NCBI RefSeq assembly: GCF_030272615.1 | Contig: NC_081405.1 | Span: 610,132,065 to 610,196,064 of the forward strand | Direction of reading: 5' to 3' | DNA length: 64,000 bases | Origin: Cryptomeria japonica | Taxonomy: Eukaryota > Streptophyta > Pinopsida > Cupressales > Cupressaceae | Shown: positions 36,045-47,142 of the stretch, one piece after another | Numbering within the stretch: position 1 is the stretch's first letter | How the letters are laid out: the number at the start of each line of letters is the position of its first letter | Program-made: the position numbers and the translations under genes | Notes under the pieces: model-generated | Seen by the model: the letters and a program-made list of their open reading frames with translations, nothing else | Databases searched by the model: none | What the model was told of the DNA's origin: nothing

Positions 36045-39000
36045 CAAGTTTATTCCATTCAAAATATATAACTATGTGTCTTAGTCTATTCCCGTCTCAC
36101 AACTTTCAACTATTGGATCTATAGCATACACACATAAAAGAGGGAAAATGTTGCGCTATATAGGAGTTTTCCTAAGTTAAACCATAGGTAGAAATACAAA
36201 ATCCATTATCGCTATGATTGATTAGAAGAGAGAGTTTACCCTTTGTAGGGAAGGGCTATTTAAATCTAAATTAAAATGTTGAATTGATAACATTTATTTC
36301 GCAATTGAGAATTGTGGCAATTCAATTCTCTGATAACTCCTCTAAGTGTTTCTGCAATAACATCTTAAATTATAACAAAATGCATCATGAAAACTTTCTT
36401 GAAGGTAGCATGTTGTAGCTTGATGCTTCTTCTACTCAAATATGCTCTTGATAAAGGAATAATTTCTTTTGAAATGAAATTGTTAGATGTTTAAAATGAA
36501 TTAGAGATGATGACTTTATGTTGATTTCTCAAAGTATTTTCACATTTATGTTGAATTTTAATGATCACATCAATTTATCAAGATCAGATAAAAAATGATA
36601 GGCACTAGCACTGAAATATTAAAATTTGGGCCCCTTTTATAGGAACTAAGTCCTTAGGCAACATAGTCCACCCAATAAAGGGAAAACTAAGGGTGGTTCA
36701 AGAGTAAATAGACTACGAAATTGGATTAGGTCATCTCATGAGAATATGATGGTACTTTGCATGAGACAAGGCCAAAATAGATGAAAATGACCAAAAAGAA
36801 GACACACTAAAGAAAGGCCCTAAAAAGGAGTGTGAAATCATAAAGGGTTACAATATACAACACTATCTATAAACAACTTAGCATAGAATGGGCCACAAAC
36901 TCTTCATTGTTTAGTGTAGAAAAAAATACACAATAAAATAATTTCAATAGATATACAATCTTCAACCATATCTTAAGAAGTATCCCTTAAGGATTTTTAA
37001 AATTAAAAATCGTTTGTCTTGAAATCTATGTGTCAAAATTATTCCTAGTGAATACCTAATCATTAATATTTGTCTAGCTTCATCAGTAGATAAAAAATTC
37101 ATTATCAATGGCATTAGTATAAACAATAAATTCAACTCCCTACAACTTCTATAAACAAAATTTTCTTATTTGATGACCCTACACGAGGAGGAAATAATCT
37201 AAAGAGTCTAGTTTTTGCTAATGAAAAATATCTTTCTTCTCTCTATCATTCTTTGATTCTAAGAATTCATAATGTTGACACCTGGGTCTTTTATATTTCA
37301 TTCATTGGGTGTTATCAACTAATAGGTAAATTAATTTGGACCAATTATATTAATAAAGATCATTCCATTTAAGAGCCTCCTATCTTCGCATTGGCAACAC
37401 ACATAGATCCCTCAACAAATGGCATGAAATAAAATATTGTTAGATCTTAGATCTTTGGAAATTTGCACCCTGACGACATGTTGCAATTTTTCCTTTCACT
37501 TAAAAATTGATGGGCAAATGATCACATATTCAAAGAACTCATAATATTTAGACTATACAGCTCCAAAAAACCCTAGTTTTGACTATATTTTTTTTATTGT
37601 TTCTATTGATGCCTTGAGAAAGAAAAAAAATAGGATGTAGGGCCTTTTCTCTAAATCTACCTCATACCATGATGGAACCCTTAGTAACTTTCAAGGGAAT
37701 ACTTATGAAAAATTCCTAAAAGTGGGTTTATCATCATGTGCCATCTCTCGCTTACCTATGCGCTAACATTAACAGTGATATCAAGTTTCCTTTTTTTTTT
37801 AAGGTTTCCAATTTGATTGACTCATTTTCATAGAGTTTATAGAGACCTAGAGTTTATAAGAAAACTATGAGTTGACCAATTATATGTAAATCAACTCAAT
37901 TCTGCATCAAAACCAAATTCCGCTATAAAATAAAAGCTCAAGAATATATAACTTAGAAACTCTAGTCAAATTTAGCCCAAAACAACCACTTATAGACTAG
38001 ATTCCTATAAACCATAGTTTTGGGAAAAACCTTGCATAGACCTCTAAACACTAGAAAATTTCACTTTCAATCAAGTATGTTCATAGAGATGGTCCAAGGA
38101 ATGTATTTATTTCCTTGAAATGAAAAATTTAACAAGTACCAAGAATCTCACCATTATTACGTGTGTGCCTCAATGCTAACTCTAGAATTAAGCATTCTTC
38201 ATTTTTAATATAGATCATTATTTTAATAAAATTGTAGGAAGATTCACAATCGAGATTAGTCAAGACAAATTTTAAAACCCTTCACATGTCCTAAGGTTAT
38301 TTGGACCAATTATTATACACTATGTAAGACATCACTTTTCACGATATCTAATAGCTAATGTCATGTCTCACTATTCCATGAATGGGGGCTTCACTTAGTG
38401 AACTTGGGTTATCACCTATGTTCATGGCATACTAAAGAATCCCCCTATTTTCAAAAAATATTGCCCTAAAATCCATTTTTCTACACCCTCCCAATACACA
38501 TCTAAACGCCCCCTATTTGCACAAAATATTGCATTTTTTCATAGCCCAAATTAAAACCCACCTATTTTGACCGATGGGCAATATATTGCACCCTCATTTT
38601 TGTGATATTAAACCCCCAATATGAACACACATGATACGATATTTCCTATTTAGTGAAGACCCCATGATTCCATGCTCTCACAATAAAATTCAACATCCAC
38701 TGCTCTCACATCAAGGCACGGCTAATCAAGCTCCACAATGGTTGACTAACCTTCATGTTATACACAACCAAAAAATAAAAGATGCGGCTAGTTTTGTCGA
38801 GCATGACCAAGACCTATAATTTTTTACTTACCCTTGTGTTATGTGAAAATCATGACATTTTTGGAGCCAGATTAGCTCCAAGCCTCACATTGTGAGACCA
38901 TTATAAGCCTTTTCCTTGTTCAACCAAGTGAAGTGGTCCCATACATGTGTTATAACCATGTTCTAGAGAACAACCTAGTAAGCTCATTACCATCTCTGAC

Positions 39001-39880
39001 ATCAGAGGGCCACACAACTAATGATTACTAAAAAATTCTAAGCTAGATGAAAAGAAGTGAATGGGAAGAGTAATTCAATGAACAAATATAACATAAGCAT
39101 TTAGTCTCTCTCCACATAGTAGAGAAGCTCTACTCCATCAGCTATAGAAACTTCATCAAAATATTACTCAACTTCAAAACTAAGATTATTATAAGCTCCT
39201 CTACTGCATTTGTGTTTGCAAATCTATCAGGGTCTCTATTGTAAGCAAATCTTTGTAAGATGAAAGGGCTATATTTTGATAGATATAATGAATAAGTTGA
39301 TTTGACAATTGTATGAAGACGCATAATCATGTGAATGTGAATGAAGAATGAAGAATAAATGTGTAAGATTCTATATAATAAATCAATTGATAGCGTAAAA
39401 TCAAAGATTCGACATTATATAAAATATCAATTACTTATATATCTTTATATCAAAATGCTCTAATTAAAATAAATTTAAAATTAAATAAAAATAACATAAA
39501 CATACAAATTTCACTTTCATAATTTTAATTATGAATAATATTTAAAAACAATTTAACCAACAATTATATTATAAAGATGTATTGTATTATTTAAAGTAGG
39601 ACATTGTTTACAGGGTCTTACTTTAGTTATCTATTTGATTAAAAATTAAAATGATTCCATACACCCTAAATGTGTAAGTGGCAGCAAATAAAAAATAAAT
39701 AGATAAGTTGAAAGGGTAGCTATGAAATAAATAAACAAATAGAAATGTTCAACCTTTGGTCCCGCTTGATGCTTTGGTCGGTGTCCCAAAGAATCCTTTG
39801 ACCATTATTAAAGATAACATTGACTATCGACCAATGATGTTTTAACAAATGTATAAACATATTATTACCCACTAAAATCT
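36045..39880. other. AT-rich spacer with few signals
   Basis: About 3.8 kb without a supported gene. The only structure noticed is three degenerate copies of a CCCCTATTT...AAATATTGC phrase between about 38442 and 38610. Short ORFs here (for example 38631-38819) have no recognisable features. Confidence 0.6.
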
Positions 39881-39946
39881 TTCTAGAAGGTTCAGAATAT
39901 CACGTCGTTTATGTTACGACTTTAATTTTTTTATTCCATATATAAG
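39881..39946 (+). promoter_or_regulatory. Orphan heat-shock-type promoter: HSE plus TATA box
   Basis: TTCTAGAAGGTTC at 39881-39893 is a perfect three-unit heat-shock element (TTCnnGAAnnTTC), partly extended by AGAA. CACGTC lies at 39901-39906 and TATATAAG at 39939-39946, about 45 bp downstream, the layout of plant small-HSP promoters. The first ATG nearby (40011) opens only eight codons, and no HSP coding sequence follows; the PIEVE element begins about 600 bp on. It may be a promoter relic or a chance match. Confidence 0.4.
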
Positions 39947-40448
39947 AGAGTGGAAATAAAAAACAATTCACTTTTTAACCACAAAACCACTTTTGATGCT
40001 CCATTTTCTATGGAGGATTTAAGTGTAGATTTGTAACTATTTCTTTTTTAATGGGATAAGTTGAATTGTAATTATCTAGTTTGACTTTAATATATAGATC
40101 TTTTCCGTTTCTTGAAGTTACATTTTATATAAAGTAATTTACTAATTAAAGACGTTACTTCATATTTTATGACAATCATTTTATTTTATCTATTTCGTTT
40201 ACTTATTTTGTGTGAAAGTACTTTTTATATAAAATGAATGATCAATTTTTTGAAATCAATTCTTGCAAATTGAGGAAATTGAGGAAAGGGATACAAGAGA
40301 TAAAATTAACCTCAATCATATGTTTACATTTATATTAGTTTAAAATAATTTTTTTTATATATTTTAATGTTATTAATTAAAAAATGAATGTGCATAAAAG
40401 AAAGCTATATATTTAATTTTTATCTTTTTAATGAGAATATTTTTTAAA

Positions 40449-40539
40449 TTATTTTCTTTTATTAGAAGGTAATTTAGATTTACACTAATAAAATAATACA
40501 TAAAATTTAAACTAAAGCACAACCTTAAATCAACATAGA
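40449..40539. repeat. 91-bp direct repeat, left copy (candidate long target-site duplication)
   Basis: Matches 42436-42526 with one mismatch (C at 40499, A at 42486). AT-rich like the spacer, unlike the GC-richer block it flanks. No TG...CA termini, so not an LTR. Confidence 0.9.
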
Positions 40540-42435
40540 GATTTTATTTTTTGCCATTGTAAAAAAGAATAACGATGAGTGGGAGTGGGAGTGGGAGTCG
40601 CGTGAGTGTGGGAGCTAGGGTTTCAATTGTTGCTAAGGAAGGGGAGGATTCAGACGACGATGAGGATGACTCCTCATGCTTGGGAGCCTTGGCAATGGGT
40701 ATCGCTGACGGGCTTTTGGTGGATGCGGACCTGGATGATTCGCTTTGCCCCCTGCGATCCCTCTTTCTAGTGGATCAGCTTCTTGGGTCTCTCGCTGAGG
40801 TGGCTGTTTCGGTTGCTGCAGCTGCAGGATTTGTGGTTCGGAGCCAATGGGGATTTCCTTTGGCGGCTCTCTCTTCCTCACCTATCCACTGGGTCAGTCT
40901 TGTTAGGCCGTTTTTCTCTGCTTTGGCTTGTTTACCTTCTTTGTGCCCTTTCCCCTGTTGGGTTAGAGGATTTTGTGCTTGCAGAGCTTCTTTTTTTGTT
41001 TTCCTCCTCTCGGGCTGGGATTTGTGGAGCTCTCTTCATGCCCTTTGGGTGGAAATGCCTAGGATTTGGGCAGTTTCTCGACACCCTTCTTCTCTCTATG
41101 TGCCTGTTAATATGGATTTATCTCCTATAGAGGTGGAGATATCTTTCGCGGAAGGAGTTGGATGCTCCTGTTCTAAGGCGGCTTTGCTGGGCAGAGGATG
41201 TTCTAGTCTTGGGCTATAGTCGGTGTGGTGTCTCCTTCTGAATAACTTTTGTTCTCTCCCTATTGAGGTGGGGGTTGTTTCTTTGCTGTTGGAGTTTGGT
41301 TACACTTTTGATGGTCCTGTTTCTTCTATGTGGGCCCTCGATGCTTCCATTATTGGTTTCCTTTTGAGGGTTTTTTCTCTTACTACTCACTCCCATGGAT
41401 CTCTTCTTGAGGCGTTGTGTCCTCCTATGGAGGTGGAGTAGCTGCATGGTGTTTGGGTGGTTAAGGGGATTTTTGGTCTATCAGCCTTGGAGCTTTGGGC
41501 TCTTGTTTGGCCTGGATCTAAGTGTGGGCTAAAAGATCTTTTCACCCCTTTTCTCTTTATTGAGGTGTTGATGTTGGGGGATAACATTTTCTCAGATCCA
41601 GGTCCTCCCTCTTCTAGTTTGGAGGACCTTTCTCTTAAGGCAGGTGATTTTTTGGTTGTTGGATCTTTTCTCTCAAACTCTTTTCTATCTTCTCCTATAG
41701 AGGTGGAGAGTGCGGCGCTGCTTGTTTGGATGGATGCTTTCCTGATCGGGCCTCTATTTGAGCTCAAGATGGTTGAGGGTACCACTTCAAAACCCTTTGA
41801 AGTGGTTCTGGGAGCCATTTCGAAAGCAAGTTTTAAGGTTAGGGAAGCCTTTCAAAATCCCTTTATCTCTAGGCATCTTGTTTTATTTGCATTGTCTTTT
41901 CTTATCTGGTTGATTGTTGATAGTTTTCAAGGGCCCAGTCCAGATTATGGTTGGTTTTGGTTATGGGCTAGTCATGCTTTTTGTTGTCTGAAGTCTCTAT
42001 CTCAAGTCAAGCGAGCCAAAAACATCCCTGTTGTTTCGCTAAGGGTGCCTAATAACCCACATCATAGTTTGAATCTTTAGCCTAGTTGGTGTAGCCAACT
42101 TGATTTATATTGATCATATCTTAAGTGTATGGTTGGTTCTTCCTGCTGGTGTTTGTTGGCTTTTGTCGGCTCAGCTTTGTTTGGGCTTCTAGTTTTCTTG
42201 GTTAATTCTCTTTGGCAGTAACAAATTTAGCTTTTGTCAGCTCAACTTTGTTTGGGTTGCTGGTTTTCTTAGTTAATTCTCTTGCTGGCTTTTGCTGGTT
42301 TACTTGGTTAATTCTGATTTATAGGTTCTAGGTCCTAGTAAAATCTAAGGGGGTTTCGGGTCCCTCCAAAATCTTTTGTAAGGGGTTTCTGGTCCCCTCA
42401 AAACCTATTTTCCCATAATAAAAAACATAGAGATT
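40540..42435 (+). mobile_element. PIEVE element, copy 2, between 91-bp direct repeats
   Basis: About 1.9 kb of GC-richer DNA in a very AT-rich spacer. Order: short leader, ATG at 40575, long ORF to 42080, a 3' region with a 71-bp imperfect tandem repeat (GCTTTTGTCGGCTCAGC at 42159, again at 42230), two GGTTT...AAAACC units (about 42352-42405), then CCCATAATAAAAAA. An 18-bp phrase, ACATAGAGATTTTATTTT, occurs at both junctions (40535-40552 and 42425-42442). The A-rich 3' end plus long direct repeats suggest insertion by target-primed reverse transcription. Confidence 0.65.
40575..42080 (+). pseudogene. PIEVE element ORF, copy 2 (unknown protein)
   Basis: One frame of 502 codons from Met 40575, broken by TAG at 41217-41219 and 41439-41441, ending with TAG at 42078-42080. 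The N-terminus is Ser/Gly-rich, then ARVSIV, then acidic (EGEDSDDDEDDSS), matching copy 1. The Pro-Ile-Glu-Val-Glu phrase recurs in frame at 41124, 41259, 41424, 41556 and 41694, 44-55 codons apart. The C-terminal part (KVREAFQN, then hydrophobic LVLFALSFLIWLIV) resembles the part of copy 1 beyond its stops. Two hydrophobic stretches could be membrane-spanning. No known domain is recognised. It may be a decayed ORF of a retroposon or a retrocopied host gene. Confidence 0.5.
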
Positions 42436-42526
42436 TTATTTTCTTTTATTAGAAGGTAATTTAGATTTACACTAATAAAATAATAAATAAAATTTAAACT
42501 AAAGCACAACCTTAAATCAACATAGA
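42436..42526. repeat. 91-bp direct repeat, right copy
   Basis: Partner of 40449-40539; begins TTATTTTCTTTTATTAG and ends CAACATAGA. Confidence 0.9.
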
Positions 42527-44689
42527 AAATGATAATCTCTAGGGATTTGATTTACATAATTAAAACTAAAAACTAAATTATTTACAAGCATTTCGATTAA
42601 TACTTTATTCCAATTGAATTAGCATTAGCAAAAATAAATTATTATATTCAAGATTTAAAAAATAAAAAAAATATGTATACATCTTTTTGAAAGTATTTTA
42701 AATTAACATTCATTTCTATACCAAATATTATAATATAATATAATATATATTATATTTAAAAATAACAAATTTACTAAACTTATTAATACACTTTTACTCA
42801 TCACTAGTTGAAAAAGTACATAAATTATTATACATTATTTCATATATGAACTAGACAACAAATACAGGTATTGAAATATTATAAAAATAAGTATGGTCAT
42901 TAAGTGACACTTGTTAGAATTAATTTAATTATAGATATTTGTGTAATTAAATTTAATTGTTATGTCTAAGGCTTAATAAATTCACATGTGGATTCAAAAA
43001 CATCATTAATAAAAACTAAAGCATTTAATTGATGTGTTGTGACAATTAATGTATGAAAAATAAAAAATAAATATTTTATTAATATTTTTAAAATTTAATA
43101 TTATTTTTATCACAAGCTTAGTACGTTTATATTCTTAACAAATATATAATATATCAAAAATATATAATATGATAAAATAAAAATATAGTACTAGATTAGA
43201 AATAATATTATTAATTATGGGGATTGAAAGTGCCCTACATAAAATTCACATTTTTCTTAAGCATAAAGATAAAAAAAAGAACTAAATAAAAATATAATGA
43301 TATGATAATATAATTATAATGTAGTCTTAATAGATTATTTTTTACTATATTTTAAAAAAATAAGGAAAATATAGAGAGAGAGATGTCCATTTTAAAAAGA
43401 GTGGTAAACCTTCTAGATAGTCATGCATGTAGAAAAAATCCACATTTGCTTTACCATTAACCCAACATACTTAGAAAAAGTGACATGTACTTTTAAATTT
43501 TCTCTACATTGGAAGAAAAATTTGTAACAAATAATAACTTGTTGCAACCTACCTAATCATCAATTAGAAAATCAATGGATAGAAGACAACATCGAACTAC
43601 TACCAAATTTAACAAAATGTATTTCATTCAATAATTTATTTAAATAATAAATGTTTAGAAGTTAAACAATCGACATAAAATTTCAAATGAATAACACTTA
43701 AATTTAGATGATAACAAACCAAAACATTTGAATTTTTCTTAAACTTTTTACATAACAATTACAAAAATTAACCATAGTAATTCTCTATGATAATTATACC
43801 ATTTTTATTATAGGTGAATTATGATGCATTAAATTAGTTCAAGAACATATGAAACACGTAGTGGCTAGTACTTGTCGTTTAGATTTGTAATTGAATCCTA
43901 AATTTAACACATAATAATCCCTAACCTAAATTGAACACTAATATTAACCCTTATCCTAACCTTATTTTAACTCTAATAAAAGTCTTGTCTCTAATTTCAA
44001 TTATAACTTTAATCTTCATTGAATTGTATTCCAAACCTCTTTGAATCCTAACCATAATCTAACCTAACTCAAATTTAATTTTATACCTAACCCTTACCCT
44101 AGTTAAATCCTTACCCTAACCATGTTTGAACTATAACCATAATTTAAACGTAACTCAAAAATTTACTCTTCTAAAATTTAATATGTATTTGAGAAGTGCA
44201 TAGATCATAGTAGTAAAGAAAATTTAAATATTTAATGTACCAAAAAACATAAAAGTGAGAACAATTTTTATTTATATTATATTGTATTAATATTTATTAT
44301 TTCACAATTAATTAATAATCAATTAGTTCTAGCATAAAAATATTTTCACCTAGTTTCAATAATAAAGGTAAAATTAATTTGTCATCGTAGTTACCTTGTA
44401 ACATATATCAAATAAAAAAAATGTTCAGATTTATCATCAAATGTTTATAATACCAATTGCCCAAGGATAACTAAAATAAAGTTTTTAAAATTTAAAGAAA
44501 TATAGATTCTAAATAATTGCAAAAGGAAATTAAACCATACTACATATGATTTTAATCCTAATTGAAAATTTAACCTTACTATAATACTAATTATAATTAA
44601 AAACTATACCTACATTAGTCAAACACTAAACCTAACTTAAACCTAAATTATAATCGTAATTTCTAAATTACGAAAAAATTTAACACTAC
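42527..44689. other. AT-rich spacer with a CTAACC-like stretch
   Basis: No gene seen. Between about 43905 and 44165, and weakly at 44560-44660, phrases such as CCTAACC, TTATCCTAACC and CCCTTACCCTAG recur. They recall degenerate plant telomere repeat (CCCTAAA) but are too irregular to call. Confidence 0.5.
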
Positions 44690-45516
44690 TGTTAGATACC
44701 TGGGGATTTCTTTCGCAATCTCTCCTTGTCTTAAAGATATGTGGTTCTGAATTAAAGGCAATATTGAAACCAAGCTTACCAAATGGAATAAACACTACCT
44801 CTCACTTGCTGGGAGAGTACAAGTTTGTCAAAAGATTTTGTCATCCTATAGTATCTATTATGTCTCTGTGTGGATGTTTAGTAATTATCAAATCAATGAG
44901 TTGCAGAAGATCATCAGGGAATTCTTGTGGTCAGATTGTAGAGGACACAGAAAAGCACACTCATTCAAATGGGAGTGGTGTTGTACGGACAAGGTTATTG
45001 GAGGACTAGGTCTTAAAGATATTAAAGTGTAAGGGATTGCACTTGCTGCTAAATGGATCTTCCATCAACTAGAAGGAAATGAACCTTGGAAAGTGCTCAT
45101 TTAGAACAACATCAAATTGGGTGTTCCCAAGAAGGCTAAATCTTGGAGATCCCTTCCTATTAGTGACGTTATAGCTGGAAATTTCTCAGTCTCTACCGTA
45201 GGCTCTACTGTCTTCAAATGTATTTGGAAGGTGTGGGAGATCGTTAGGCATAGTATTGGCAATAATTGGATCAACCGGGATAACCAAGTTTGTGGGTAAA
45301 CATCAATTTGGTGGAGCTTATCTCACAATGGTAAACCCCTCGCTCTCACTAGAGGGTGTTTGGCCAAGAAATGGGCCAACAAAGGCATATGTTGTCTTAA
45401 ACATATTATTATTAATGGTTCTCTCATCTCATGGGATGATCTTTCCAGTAAATATCAGCCTCCCTTATCTAATAGAAGAACATATAAGATTATGTGCAAT
45501 GCATGTGGTATCTTGT
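44690..45516 (+). pseudogene. 5'-truncated LINE, first part (end of RT domain)
   Basis: Opens inside RT at VRYLGISF (YLGIP block), then KLTKWNKHYLSLAGRVQVCQKIL, FLWSDCRGHRKAHSFKWEWCC and GGLGLKDI: the thumb and post-RT region of plant L1-type ORF2. Stops occur after MWF, after KDIKV and in VLI, among others. The left limit at 44690 is a 5' truncation, common in LINEs. The reading is cut at 45516 by Copia element G and resumes at 53023 in another frame. It is only distantly like the LINE at 57-63 kb, so a different family. Confidence 0.85.
45512..45516. repeat. Target-site duplication of element G, left copy (CTTGT)
   Basis: CTTGT here against CTTGC at 53023-53027: four of five bases. The LINE reading is continuous across the pair, supporting the limits. 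Confidence 0.75.
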
Positions 45517-47071
45517 TGTTGGCATATCTGCAGAGTGTGATGACATAATGATATTGTATGTTGTCATTGATGTCAATATGCTGAAGAGTGAACCGGTATA
45601 TTGAAGTAAGCAACTGGCAAGAGAACCGGTATGATGTTGTGAACCGGTATATGTGGAAAAGTGAGCAATTGGAAAGAGAACCGATATGATGTTGTGAACC
45701 GGTATATATGATGTTGTGAAGCGGTATGTTTGTCTAAGTGAACCAGTATCTTGGAATGTGAACCGGTATATGAAATGTTTTGTATCAAGGTTTCATATGG
45801 TATGACTATCGGTTGATAGTCTTAGCTTCAGGGTTTCCAGTTGAAGTATTCCAAACCTGTGTGATTCAACCGATGATATCGTGTGATGAGTTAGCATTGT
45901 AATGAAGAACAGATTGTGTTGCCACATCAACCTTGTGCGCATGAAGGATCCTGCATGAAGGAGATTGATCCTATCTACCTCAGGAATGTGCAAACTCTCT
46001 GAAAATAGTGGAGAACACATGATGGGTTATCAGCCTCCAAGAAGCAGTGAAAAATGAATGATGGAGAACATCTTGAGATTTGTTCAAGACTATTGTATTC
46101 AATGCAAAGTGTTCAATGGTCAAGATTGAACCGACTGAATTACTTAACCTAAATGTTTAGGGTTTATGCTACCGACCTATCTGTTTCCTATAAGGTCAAT
46201 GTTGTTTTTCATGTTGAGGTTGTTGGCAAATGTTGTGTGTGTATCTAAGTGCAGAGATACATGATTCTTGCCAGACCAGATAAGAGAATAGATACCTGCA
46301 GAGTGTGATTGTAGAAGGAAGGAACTAAAGAGGATTTGCATTGGCATTGAGTATTGTTACCAGATCATTGTCATACCTGTTGATCTCTAACCACTTCAAC
46401 AGTTGGAAAATCTCTTAACAGGGTAGCTTTAAGTAGCTTGTTGTAAATCCTTTAACAGGATGACTCAAAATCATTGAGTTCTTAAAATCCTCTAGAAAGG
46501 TAACCTTTAACAGGGTTTAACCCTTAATCAAGTATTTAGCCATCCCTTAACTAGGTGATCCCTAGCAGGATCGGTTCCTAACAGAACCTATTGTAACAGT
46601 CTTTAACCAAACTAGGCTCCTAACAGAGTGGACTTCAAAAGGGTTCAAAGAACAGCTTGTGGGTATTCATCCCCATCATGGTTTTTCCCAGTTGGGTTTC
46701 CACATGAAAAAAATATGTGTGTCATCTGTGATGCCTTTTCATGTGATGTTTTGTTATTTTTTGTCAAGTGGTAAATCATGTTGAACTAGCAGGTTATATT
46801 ATATTTCTGATTGTAGGGTACTAGTGTATGTATATGGGTGAAGTGGAAATAAGATGTTAGATTGTGTGGAAAGCTAAGTGTTACCGGTTTAGGTCCTTCA
46901 CTGTCTCACTGTGTTTAATCGATAGTAATCTGGCTTAGACCAGTGTTAGTAATTGCCAGTCAAGTGCACTATTTGTAGTCAAACCGGTTCAGGAAAAGTG
47001 TTTTTTACTGTACTGATTCACCCCCCCTCTCAGTACTGGTTTGGTACTAACTATTCATCATTGATTCATCA
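45517..47071 (+). repeat. Element G 5' LTR
   Basis: From TGTTGGCATATCTGC to TTGATTCATCA. It contains eight AACCGGTAT-like motifs between 45591 and 45769, a ladder of TTAACAGGGT phrases (about 46400-46640), the GGTTTTTCCCAGTTGGG motif near 46680-46697 and a C-rich tract before its end. Confidence 0.94.
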
Positions 47072-47072
47072 A

Positions 47073-47085
47073 TTGGTATCATTTC
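47073..47085 (+). other. Primer-binding site of element G, diverged
   Basis: TTGGTATCATTTC: the first nine bases match initiator-Met tRNA, the rest does not. Confidence 0.75.
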
Positions 47086-47142
47086 ATCTTTCAAAACCTC
47101 TGTGTTGTAAGCTTAACCGCTTGAGGTAAAGATCCTACTCTA

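Noticed and set aside
38631-38819. 62-residue ORF in the spacer
   Set aside because: Short, no motif, expected by chance.
40449-42526. Reading the 91-bp repeats as LTRs of a small LTR element
   Set aside because: No TG...CA ends, no primer-binding site or polypurine tract next to them, and composition like the host spacer.
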